In this document: positions 8,694 through 15,974 of the stretch, piece by piece | Position numbering within the stretch: position 1 is the stretch's first letter | How the letters are laid out: every line of letters starts with the position of its first letter | Source of the DNA: Pseudozobellia sp. WGM2 | GTDB lineage: Bacteria > Bacteroidota > Bacteroidia > Flavobacteriales > Flavobacteriaceae | Reading direction: 5' to 3' | NCBI RefSeq assembly: GCF_017810075.1 | Contig: NZ_JADNYK010000001.1 | Location: 62,001 to 126,000 of the forward strand | DNA: 64,000 nucleotides | Made by a program: the position numbers and the translations under genes | Notes under the pieces: model-generated | What the model was told of the DNA's origin: nothing | Database searches by the model: none | Seen by the model: only the letters and a program-made list of their open reading frames with translations

Positions 8694-8724
8694 CAAAAAT
8701 AAGCTTTATTCGCCAACAGACAAC
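8694..8724 (-). promoter_or_regulatory. ndk promoter (-33 GTTG, N19, -7 TATTTTTG)
   Basis: On the minus strand GTTG (8721-8724) is followed by exactly 19 bases and then TATTTTTG (8694-8701). This is close to the Bacteroidota sigma-factor consensus TTTG-N19-TAnnTTTG and lies 15 bases before the ndk ATG. It is the best two-box match among the TATTTTTG sites in this window. Confidence 0.65.
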
Positions 8725-8726
8725 TA

Positions 8727-9779
8727 TTAATACTTCTGTTCTAGTTGACCAAGAAGTTTATGGTTGTTACCTATTATTTGCATTAACACTTGATTGGTCT
8801 CAAAATTGAATTGAAGAAGACCGAAGCTTTCCACGGCCACCACTTCGCCGACTCTATATTTATTTGGTTCACCACTAAATTTATGATAGGCATGGGTCAG
8901 CCCGCTACTGGTAAAATCGATTAATGGGTAATTCATATTCTCAACAGTGGTTTTAGAAAACTCAGAGATATGTCTGTCGCCCGACAACACAATAACTCCC
9001 TTGGCTTTTGATCTGGTCACTAAAGATTTAAATCGATCTACCTCATGTGGAAAGTTGCCCCAAGTTTCAAAACCGTGCTCACCGGAAAGCAATTGTACAC
9101 TGCTAACGACTATATTGAAATCAGCTTCTGAAAATTCTAATTCTTTTTCTAACCAATTCCATTGGGTTTCACCTAGAATAGTGCCTTCGCCGTAGTTGTT
9201 CGGCTTCGTACGTTTACCGGTTTCATGGTCGGCAGTAAGGGCAGTTCTAAAATAGCGGGTATCGAGAACTAGAACTTTTATTTTTCCTTTTGAACTATTA
9301 AAGTCATGCATAGCATAAACCCCTTCTTGTTGCCGTCTGGGGCTATCATCGGCAACTTTCATAAAATTTAAAAACTCCTGCTGACTTTCTTTTTTAGACT
9401 TGAATTCAACCCCTCCATCGTTAACTCCGTAATCATGGTCCTCCCAAGTACCGATAATCGGGGTTTGGTTTAGTAATTTTGCGTACCCCTTAACTTTGCT
9501 CTGTTGGCCGTACATTTTACGAAGTTTGGCCATGTTATCGGTATCGGCATAAATATTGTCACCGCCCCAGATCCAAACATCGGGTCGGATCTCTAGAATA
9601 TCATCCCACAAATGATTGGTTTCATTTTGTTTATTGCAAGAACCAAAAGCCAGATTAAAATCAGATGTGAAGTTTTTGGGTTGAATGACAGCGCTACTGG
9701 TTTCTTTGAGGTCAGCATGGCTTTTACAGGCCATCAAAAATGCTACGGAACAGATGTAGAAAAGAAATCGATTGGTCAT
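8727..9779 (-). CDS. PhoD-like alkaline phosphatase / metallophosphoesterase lipoprotein
   Basis: 350 residues from the ATG at 9779. An open frame continues upstream but would overlap the divergent gene and its promoters. The N-terminus is a lipoprotein signal (FLFYICSVAFLMAC). The PhoD-like metallophosphatase core shows AFGSCNKQ, WIWGGDNIYAD (metal Asp/Asn), TWEDHDYGVND, LVLDTRYFR and SGDRHISEF. PhoD enzymes are Ca/Fe phosphodiesterases or monoesterases acting outside the cytoplasm; the substrate here is unknown. It is divergent from the NrnA-type gene, with two back-to-back -7 boxes in the 79-base spacer. Confidence 0.88.
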   Translation of the reverse strand: MTNRFLFYICSVAFLMACKSHADLKETSSAVIQPKNFTSDFNLAFGSCNKQNETNHLWDDILEIRPDVWIWGGDNIYADTDNMAKLRKMYGQQSKVKGYAKLLNQTPIIGTWEDHDYGVNDGGVEFKSKKESQQEFLNFMKVADDSPRRQQEGVYAMHDFNSSKGKIKVLVLDTRYFRTALTADHETGKRTKPNNYGEGTILGETQWNWLEKELEFSEADFNIVVSSVQLLSGEHGFETWGNFPHEVDRFKSLVTRSKAKGVIVLSGDRHISEFSKTTVENMNYPLIDFTSSGLTHAYHKFSGEPNKYRVGEVVAVESFGLLQFNFETNQVLMQIIGNNHKLLGQLEQKY

Positions 9780-9803
9780 ATTTAGTATAGAATTGGTCAG
9801 TGG

Positions 9804-9811
9804 CAAAAATA
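9804..9811 (-). promoter_or_regulatory. -7 promoter box (TATTTTTG) for the PhoD-like gene
   Basis: The minus strand reads TATTTTTG, 25 bases before the ATG at 9779. There is no matching TTTG at 19-base spacing. Confidence 0.45.
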
Positions 9812-9845
9812 AAGTATTGCGGCCAATGACTATGTTATTAAATTG

Positions 9846-9853
9846 TATCTTTG
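9846..9853 (+). promoter_or_regulatory. -7 promoter box (TATCTTTG) for the nrnA-gldI genes
   Basis: TATCTTTG matches TAnnTTTG and ends only five bases before the ATG at 9859, so a transcript from it would have almost no leader. Either translation is near-leaderless or this box is fortuitous. Confidence 0.35.
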
Positions 9854-9858
9854 CGCGC

Positions 9859-10875
9859 ATGAATTTTGAGACAATCGAAGCGGTTAAAGAATTGCTTTCA
9901 CAGCCGCAAAAAATAGTGATCGTACCCCACAAAAACCCTGATGGTGATGCCATTGGCTCAACACTTGCCCTTTGGCATTTTCTAGAAAATAGAGGGCAAG
10001 AATCGGTAATTATTGTGCCGAACGATTTTCCGAAGTTCTTGAAGTGGATGCCCGGTTGTGACAGTATTCTTAATTTTGAAAGGGAAAACACCCAAGCAAA
10101 AGCCAAAATTGAAGAGGCCTCAATAATTTTCACCTTAGACTTTAACCATTTGGGTAGAGTTGGCCAGATGCAGAGCTATTTAGAAGAAGCTTCAGCCTCT
10201 TTCGTGATGATAGACCATCATCAAGCTCCTTCCGATTATGCGAAAATCATGTATTCAGATGTGAACATGAGCTCTACCTGTGAAATGGTATACAATTTCA
10301 TAGAATCGGTTGCAGGGGTCGAGCATATTACTTCTGCTATGGCCAGTTGCCTTTATACGGGCATTATGACCGATACTGGTTCTTTTAAATTCAGGTCTAC
10401 TACGGGCAGAACCCATAGGGTAGTGGCCGATTTGATTGACAAGGGTGCTGAAAACACACAGATTCATCATAAAGTATTCGATACAAACACTCCGCAAAGG
10501 TTACGTCTTTTGGGCTGTGCGCTAAAAAATATGGTTATACGAGAAGAATACCGTACGGCCTATATTACACTAAGCCAAGATGAGCTTGATGAGCATAATT
10601 TTCAAAAAGGCGATACCGAGGGCTTCGTGAATTATGGCTTAACCTTAGAAGGTATTATTTTTGCAGTGATTTTTATTGAAAATAAAGAAGAGGGTATTAT
10701 CAAAATTTCGTTACGCTCTATAGGAGATTTTTCGGTGAACGAGTTTGCTAGAAGTCATTTTAATGGCGGAGGGCATAATAATGCAGCAGGGGGAAGAAGC
10801 GAATTATCTTTAGAAGAAACAGCGAGCCATTTTGAATCACTTCTTGAAAATTATCATGAACAATTAAAACCATGA
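9859..10875 (+). CDS. DHH/DHHA1 family phosphoesterase (NrnA-type oligoribonuclease / pAp phosphatase)
   Basis: 338 residues from the ATG at 9859; an upstream extension would run into the divergent gene. DHH motifs are present in order: VPHKNPDGDAIGS (motif I), TLDFNHLGRVG (II), MIDHHQAP (III, giving the family its name) and GIMTDTGSF (IV). The DHHA1 substrate domain ends with GGGHNNAAGG. Members related to NrnA degrade 2- to 5-mer RNA and dephosphorylate pAp. The stop overlaps the gldI ATG by four bases (ATGA), so gldI is translationally coupled to it. Confidence 0.92.
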   Translation: MNFETIEAVKELLSQPQKIVIVPHKNPDGDAIGSTLALWHFLENRGQESVIIVPNDFPKFLKWMPGCDSILNFERENTQAKAKIEEASIIFTLDFNHLGRVGQMQSYLEEASASFVMIDHHQAPSDYAKIMYSDVNMSSTCEMVYNFIESVAGVEHITSAMASCLYTGIMTDTGSFKFRSTTGRTHRVVADLIDKGAENTQIHHKVFDTNTPQRLRLLGCALKNMVIREEYRTAYITLSQDELDEHNFQKGDTEGFVNYGLTLEGIIFAVIFIENKEEGIIKISLRSIGDFSVNEFARSHFNGGGHNNAAGGRSELSLEETASHFESLLENYHEQLKP

Positions 10876-11423
10876 AGAGCTTAATTTCCGTTTGTATTGT
10901 TGTACTTCTATTTGTCGCGTGTGGCGAACCTGAGCCGCGTAGGCCTGTAGAAGTGAAGTCGGGTAGTTTCTTCAAGCAATCCGTAAAAAGAAATAAAGAG
11001 CTTTTAGCTCAAGAAGAGAAGAATGTTCAAGAAATTATTGAAAAAGATTCTCTGAACGATTACATCAATAGTTCCAGTGGCTCTTGGTATCATTATGAGG
11101 TTGAGAACAATGAAGACACCTATACGCCACGTCCCGACGATTTGGTGACCATGACCTACGCCTTACTAAACTTTAATAACGATACCCTTTATTCTGAGGA
11201 GCAGATTGGAATTTTAAAATATAAAGTAGACAAGCAAGAATTATTTCCAGGGCTTCGTAACAGTGTTAAGCTCTTAAAAGAAGGCGAAACAGCCATCTTT
11301 TTATTTCCTTCCTCCCTGGCCTATGGTTACCATGGCGATAATAATAAAATAGGAATCAACGTTCCAATAAAAGCACGATTGACTTTATTGAATATTGAAA
11401 GGAACGAAGGCACAGTTGAATAG
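10872..11423 (+). CDS. gldI: Gliding motility-associated peptidyl-prolyl isomerase lipoprotein GldI
   Basis: 183 residues. The lipoprotein signal ends at VLLFVAC. A charged coiled region (about 35-60) precedes a single FKBP-type domain: VTMTYALLNFNNDTLY, LFPGLRNSVKLLKEGE, AIFLFPSSLAYGYHG and a final IKARLTLLNIE. GldI is known in flavobacteria as a periplasmic or outer-membrane FKBP lipoprotein needed for gliding and type IX secretion, presumably folding Gld/Spr components. The family and the adjacent second PPIase gene support this call. It overlaps the DHH phosphoesterase gene and lies 45 bases before the cyclophilin-FKBP gene. Confidence 0.9.
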   Translation: MKSLISVCIVVLLFVACGEPEPRRPVEVKSGSFFKQSVKRNKELLAQEEKNVQEIIEKDSLNDYINSSSGSWYHYEVENNEDTYTPRPDDLVTMTYALLNFNNDTLYSEEQIGILKYKVDKQELFPGLRNSVKLLKEGETAIFLFPSSLAYGYHGDNNKIGINVPIKARLTLLNIERNEGTVE

Positions 11424-11468
11424 CGTACCCAAATAGCAATAGTAAAACCCAAATATTAAATTAATAGA

Positions 11469-12584
11469 ATGAAAAAAGGATATTTAATAATACTGAGCTT
11501 AGGATTATTGTTGGCAGGTTGTAAAAGCCAATACGCTGAACTTGGCGATGGACTTTTCGCCGATATACAGACTACCGAAGGTGATATTATAGTGAAGTTA
11601 GAATACGAGAAAACTCCGGTGACCGTGGCAAATTTTGTTTCGTTAGCAGAGGGTAAGAGCCCTTTTGTGGCTGATAGTATCAAAGGAAAGAGATATTACG
11701 ACGGTATTATTTTTCATAGGGTAATCAAAGACTTTATGATTCAAGGGGGAGACCCTACCGGAACGGGTAGAGGAAACCCAGGATACAAGTTTAAAGATGA
11801 AATCAACGACTCGTTGGTTCATGATAAAAAGGGCATTCTTTCTATGGCCAATTCAGGGCCCGCTACCAATGGCAGCCAGTTCTTTATTACTCATAAGGCT
11901 ACACCATTCTTGAATGGAAGACATGCCGTATTTGGTGAAGTTGTTGAAGGAATGGATGTGGTAGATTCTATCGCGAATGTCGAGACTTCTCAAGAACCTA
12001 TGAAAAAAGACCGCCCCATAGTCGATGTAGTCATGAACAAAGTGGAGATTGTTAGAAATGGAAAGGAAGCCAAAAAATTCGATGCCGTGCAGGTAATGAG
12101 CGATTATTTTGCTGAAGAGGAGGCCAAAATTGCTGCTTTTGAAAAAATGAAGAGTGACTTTGTTGCTTCTCTTGAAAGTGATAAGCAAGAAGCGGAAGCG
12201 TTGCCTTCAGGTTTAAAAATAAAAACGATCAAAGAAGGTGAAGGCCCTAAACCTAGGGTGGGCCAAAAGGTGTTGGTACATTATGCGGGTTACTTAGAAG
12301 ACGGTTCGCTTTTTGACAGCAACTACGAAGAGGTGAAAAAGAGGTATAATAAATTCGACGAGAGAGCAAAAGCGGCAGGTATGTATAATCCAATGCCGAT
12401 GGATTATAGTCCTGATGCGGGCCTTATCGCTGGTTTTAAAGAAGGACTTTTAAATATGAAGGTCGGTGACAAGAAACGAATTTTTATTCCTTCGCACTTA
12501 GGTTATGGTCCACAAGGTACTAGGGGTATTCCACCAAACGCCGACTTGGTCTTTGACCTTGAAATTACCGGTATCGCCGAGTAG
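11469..12584 (+). CDS. Dual-family peptidyl-prolyl isomerase lipoprotein (cyclophilin-FKBP fusion)
   Basis: 371 residues with a lipobox (LLLAGC, Cys18). Residues about 27-195 form a cyclophilin domain (FHRVIKDFMIQGGDPTGTG, SMANSGPATNGSQFFI, FLNGRHAVFGEV). A helical linker (about 200-240) leads to a C-terminal FKBP domain (about 250-371; VLVHYAGYLEDGSLFDSNY, GLIAGFKEGLLNMKVGDK, FIPSHLGYGPQG). Cyclophilin and FKBP are unrelated folds, and fusions of the two are known from a few organisms, including Flavobacterium. As a surface or periplasmic lipoprotein next to gldI it probably folds exported proteins. A terminator follows at 12611. Confidence 0.92.
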   Translation: MKKGYLIILSLGLLLAGCKSQYAELGDGLFADIQTTEGDIIVKLEYEKTPVTVANFVSLAEGKSPFVADSIKGKRYYDGIIFHRVIKDFMIQGGDPTGTGRGNPGYKFKDEINDSLVHDKKGILSMANSGPATNGSQFFITHKATPFLNGRHAVFGEVVEGMDVVDSIANVETSQEPMKKDRPIVDVVMNKVEIVRNGKEAKKFDAVQVMSDYFAEEEAKIAAFEKMKSDFVASLESDKQEAEALPSGLKIKTIKEGEGPKPRVGQKVLVHYAGYLEDGSLFDSNYEEVKKRYNKFDERAKAAGMYNPMPMDYSPDAGLIAGFKEGLLNMKVGDKKRIFIPSHLGYGPQGTRGIPPNADLVFDLEITGIAE

Positions 12585-12610
12585 AAAATTAAAATATATT
12601 GAACTTTGAA

Positions 12611-12632
12611 CCCGTCTTTGACGGGTTTTTTT
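12611..12632 (+). terminator. Intrinsic terminator after the PPIase gene
   Basis: The stem CCCGT (12611-12615) pairs with ACGGG (12621-12625) around a CTTTG loop and is followed by seven T residues. It ends the nrnA-gldI-PPIase transcript 26 bases after the stop. Confidence 0.85.
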
Positions 12633-12769
12633 ATGTCAGATAATTACAGATTACAGGATTAAAAATTCATTTTTTCACTTCAAAAGTGCAGTTCATCTAA
12701 AATAAATAATACGTTTCTGGAAACGCCGTTCTTTAACTCTATTACTTATTAACCCTAAATCTTTTAGTT

Positions 12770-13126
12770 ATGAACTGGTACTTGAAAGTATTACAGAATT
12801 ATGCAAATTTTGAAGGTAGAGCAAGAAGAAAAGAATATTGGATGTTCTTTTTGTTCAATATGCTTATTTCCTACGGATTACAGATTATAGCCGTAGTTAC
12901 CGAGACTCCTATTTTATTTTTCGTGTACGTGTTATATGCATTGGGAGTTTTGATACCGAGTATAGCCGTAGGTATAAGACGAATGCACGATGTAGGTAAA
13001 AGTGGTTGGTTTATAATTGTTCCCTTTTACAACCTGTATTTGGCTTGTACCGAAGGTGATCATTTAGATAACCAATATGGTCCGAACCCGAAAGCGGAAG
13101 AGGAAACCTCCTTACAAAAAGTATAA
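12770..13126 (+). CDS. DUF805 family inner membrane protein
   Basis: 118 residues. The family signature is clear: a Trp/Tyr-rich start (MNWYLKVLQNYANFEGRARRKEYW), a central pair of hydrophobic helices (about 25-65), IAVGIRRMHDVGKSGW before the last helix, and a short polar tail ending in a DNQYGPNPKAE segment. DUF805 proteins (YhaH-like) are small inner-membrane proteins of unknown biochemical role. The gene stands alone with a 137-base upstream region after the previous terminator, and a strong bidirectional terminator follows it. Confidence 0.85.
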   Translation: MNWYLKVLQNYANFEGRARRKEYWMFFLFNMLISYGLQIIAVVTETPILFFVYVLYALGVLIPSIAVGIRRMHDVGKSGWFIIVPFYNLYLACTEGDHLDNQYGPNPKAEEETSLQKV

Positions 13127-13141
13127 TTAATGTATTGTATA

Positions 13142-13173
13142 AATAAGGGCCGATATCATCGGCCCTTATTTTT
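13142..13173. terminator. Bidirectional terminator between DUF805 gene and pepD
   Basis: A perfect 13-base inverted repeat (13142-13154 with 13158-13170) with a three-base loop and GGGCC core, followed by T-runs on both strands. It serves the two convergent genes. Confidence 0.9.
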
Positions 13174-13175
13174 GC

Positions 13176-14636
13176 TTATGCTTTTGGAATATCCTTTAAA
13201 ATCTCCAATAAGAATTTCCAGAATTTCTGAACCGATGAAATACTAACGCGTTCATCTGGGGAGTGCGCGCCTAGTATAGTAGGTCCAAAACTGATCATGT
13301 CAACCTCTGGGTAATTTTGACCTAAAATACCACATTCAAGACCTGCATGACAGGCGATTACCTTAGGTTTCTCTTTGAACATCTGTTCATATTTATTTTT
13401 AGCCACATCAAGTATTTCAGAATTTGGGTTCGGAGACCAACCGGGGTAGGTGCCACTAAAACTGACTTCACATCGAGCTAGTTCAAAAGCGGATTTTAGG
13501 GCATTTGCCAAATCCATTTTAGCCGAGTCTACCGATGAACGTGTCAAGCACTTAATTTCAATTTCCCCATCTTTCACGCTTACTTGAGCAACGTTGTTCG
13601 AAGTCTCTACCAAATCAGGAATCGCCGCGCTCATGGCATAGACACCATTGTGGGCAGCGTAAATTCCTTTTAGCAGCCTTTCTTGGGCTCCAAGGCCCAT
13701 CACCATTTTGGGTAAGTTAATCTCTTCCAATGAGATTTTCAGATTAGGTTCTTGATGCTTGAGCTCTGTTTTGATCGTTTCTGCCAATTCGTATATGGCC
13801 GTTTGAAATGCCTCAGATTGATTCTTTAAAAGAACAATTTTAGCGACGCTTTCCCTAGGTATGGCATTTCTCAGGCTACCACCTTCAATTTCTGAAATAC
13901 GCATCATATATTGGGTGGATCCATAATACAGAATACGGTTCATGATTTTATTGGCATTGCCCAAACCACGATGAATATCGATGCCACTGTGGCCGCCTTG
14001 AAGTCCGTTTACGGTAATTTGATAGGCCATGGTCGCTCTTGGTACGGGTTTGCCATTATATTTTCTATGGGCCGTCACATCGATGCCCCCCGCACAGCCA
14101 ATATCGAGTTCATCGTCTTCTTCGGTGTCTAGGTTTAAAAGAATTTGTCCCTTTAACACTCCTCCTTTAAGTCCCATCGCACCGGTCATTCCAGTTTCTT
14201 CGTCGATGGTAAAAAGAGCCTCTATCGCAGGGTGTGCGATATCGGTACTTTCTAGAATCGCCATAATAGCTGCCACTCCCATGCCATTGTCGGCTCCTAG
14301 CGTTGTTCCTTTGGCTTTTACCCAATCTTCGTTGATGAACATTTCAATACCTTGGGTGTCAAAGTCAAAATCGGTATCATTATTTTTTTGATGCACCATA
14401 TCAAGATGCGATTGTAAGGTTACTATTTTTCGGTCTTCTAACCCTTTGGTCGCAGGTTTTCTGATGATAACGTTTCCGACTTCATCTGAAAAGGTCTCTA
14501 AGTTGAGCGATTGCCCAAAATCTATCATAAATTGTATGACCTTCTCTTCTTTTTTCGACGGCCTCGGTACGGCGTTAAGGTCTGAAAACTTGTTCCAGAT
14601 TGCTTTAGGTTCTAATTCTCTTATTTCTTTGTTCAT
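13176..14636 (-). CDS. pepD: Aminoacyl-histidine dipeptidase (PepD, M20 family)
   Basis: 486 residues, normal for PepD. This cytosolic di-zinc peptidase hydrolyses dipeptides such as carnosine and other Xaa-His. M20 ligands are visible: QSHLDMV (His and catalytic Asp), LGADNGMGVA (bridging Asp), DEETGMTGA (catalytic Glu and metal Glu), LDTEEDDELD (Asp) and a C-terminal FGPTILGAHSPDE (His). The lid/dimerisation domain lies between about residues 205 and 390 (GLQGGHSGIDIHRG). The gene is monocistronic: promoter box at 14654-14661, terminator at 13142-13173. Confidence 0.95.
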   Translation of the reverse strand: MNKEIRELEPKAIWNKFSDLNAVPRPSKKEEKVIQFMIDFGQSLNLETFSDEVGNVIIRKPATKGLEDRKIVTLQSHLDMVHQKNNDTDFDFDTQGIEMFINEDWVKAKGTTLGADNGMGVAAIMAILESTDIAHPAIEALFTIDEETGMTGAMGLKGGVLKGQILLNLDTEEDDELDIGCAGGIDVTAHRKYNGKPVPRATMAYQITVNGLQGGHSGIDIHRGLGNANKIMNRILYYGSTQYMMRISEIEGGSLRNAIPRESVAKIVLLKNQSEAFQTAIYELAETIKTELKHQEPNLKISLEEINLPKMVMGLGAQERLLKGIYAAHNGVYAMSAAIPDLVETSNNVAQVSVKDGEIEIKCLTRSSVDSAKMDLANALKSAFELARCEVSFSGTYPGWSPNPNSEILDVAKNKYEQMFKEKPKVIACHAGLECGILGQNYPEVDMISFGPTILGAHSPDERVSISSVQKFWKFLLEILKDIPKA

Positions 14637-14653
14637 ATGCTGAAATTATGTCG

Positions 14654-14661
14654 CAAAAATA
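14654..14661 (-). promoter_or_regulatory. -7 promoter box (TATTTTTG) for pepD
   Basis: The minus strand reads TATTTTTG, 18 bases upstream of the pepD ATG at 14636. A TTTG occurs upstream but at only six-base spacing, so the -33 box is unclear. Confidence 0.45.
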
Positions 14662-14689
14662 GGGGTTCAAAAATTGGCATGGTCGATAT

Positions 14690-15820
14690 TTGATTAATTT
14701 TGAAATATGCACCGTTCGATACTACGTCGGAAACCTGAAAAATGATTACAGATTGAATAACCCGTTTAAAAACATTATTGCCATTAGTTTGTTCCCACAA
14801 ATAATTTTGGTGGCATGGTTGGGCTCAAACCCTGAAATCGTTGAGAAATATTACAGTCAAGGTATCTACCCCTTAATTAGTCAGTTCTTTAGAATTCTCT
14901 TCGGATGGATTCCCTTTTCAGTTGGGGAAATAATCTACGCACTTCTCATTTTTACCGCAATTAGATATGTTATTACCAGATGGAAGCGAATAAGAACCTC
15001 TCCTTTGATTTTTCTAAGAAATGTGGTCGTCGTTTTGTCGGTCTTTTATTTTACGTTCAATCTGGTTTGGGGGCTGAATTATTATAGGATATCCATAGCG
15101 GAGAACTTTGCGATTCGAGATAGTGTGACCAGCCAAGAGGTAATCAACTTGTCGGAAAGGTTAATTATCAAGGTAAACACGCTTCAAAATGAAATTACCG
15201 GTGATAGCACGGCAATGGTTCAAGTGCCCTATAACCGAACTGAAATTTTCAATAGAACCATTGCGGAGTACGATAAACTTTCCGGTCAGTTGCCATTTTT
15301 AAAGTATAGGCATCCGAACCTTAAAAAATCGATGTTTAGTACCTTATGCAGCTACTTGGGTATTGGGGGGTACCTCAATCCATTTACGAACGAAGCACAT
15401 GTAAATGCGTTGACTCCGGTTTTTCGTTTTCCGGTGGTCAGTGCCCATGAAGTTGGGCATCAAGTGGGGTATTCGAAAGAGAATGAGACTAATTTTATCG
15501 GGTATTTGGTTACAATGCAAAATGATGATGTTTATTTTCGGTATTCGGCTGCAGCATATGCACTCAGCCATTGCTTGGGCGCCGTACGTAGAAATGATGA
15601 AGCGAAGTTTACTGAGTTGTATGAGCGTATTAATGGCGGTGTCAGGGCAAATTATAAAGAACTATATGATTTTAACTTAAGGTACGCCAATCCGTTTGAA
15701 CCTGTTTTTAAGTCTATATTTAGTACCTTTCTAAAGGCCAACCAACAAAAAGATGGTATTAAGAGTTATAGTAAAATCGTAGAGCTTATGGTGGGGTATC
15801 ATGAAAAGCATCCACTTTAA
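14690..15820 (+). CDS. DUF3810 membrane protein with zincin HExxH-like motif
   Basis: 376 residues as drawn from a TTG at 14690; another TTG at 14753 is plausible and there is no in-frame ATG before residue 170, so the start is non-ATG. Two or three hydrophobic helices occupy about residues 28-125 (one LFPQIILVAWLG; one VVVVLSVFYFTFNLVWGL). The C-terminal half is soluble and carries HEVGHQVGYSKENETNF (His253, Glu254, His257, with Glu266 as possible third ligand), the zincin metallopeptidase pattern. This matches the DUF3810 family of Bacteroidota and Firmicutes. Peptidase activity is predicted from the motif only. Neither neighbour suggests a substrate. Confidence 0.8.
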   Translation: MINFEICTVRYYVGNLKNDYRLNNPFKNIIAISLFPQIILVAWLGSNPEIVEKYYSQGIYPLISQFFRILFGWIPFSVGEIIYALLIFTAIRYVITRWKRIRTSPLIFLRNVVVVLSVFYFTFNLVWGLNYYRISIAENFAIRDSVTSQEVINLSERLIIKVNTLQNEITGDSTAMVQVPYNRTEIFNRTIAEYDKLSGQLPFLKYRHPNLKKSMFSTLCSYLGIGGYLNPFTNEAHVNALTPVFRFPVVSAHEVGHQVGYSKENETNFIGYLVTMQNDDVYFRYSAAAYALSHCLGAVRRNDEAKFTELYERINGGVRANYKELYDFNLRYANPFEPVFKSIFSTFLKANQQKDGIKSYSKIVELMVGYHEKHPL

Positions 15821-15907
15821 TGATTATGGTATAAGTTTCTTCGTTAATTAACAAATCGGTATTAAACTATATTGTCGATTAGCATCCGATTAAAAATAGA
15901 TGGCCGG

Positions 15908-15939
15908 TTTGATTACATTTCGTTTTCCGATATCCTTTG
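15908..15939 (+). promoter_or_regulatory. Probable promoter of the amidohydrolase operon
   Basis: TTTG (15908-15911), exactly 19 bases, then TATCCTTTG (15931-15939). The -7 box has one extra base compared with TAnnTTTG; otherwise the match to the Bacteroidota consensus is good. It lies 36 bases before the ATG at 15975. Confidence 0.45.
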
Positions 15940-15974
15940 TCTAATTTTATTGGCTTCTATCAAGCCATCTAAAT

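Noticed and set aside
9780-10133. Upstream extension of the PhoD-like gene by 118 codons
   Set aside because: It would overlap the start of the divergent NrnA-type gene and place the lipoprotein signal in mid-protein.
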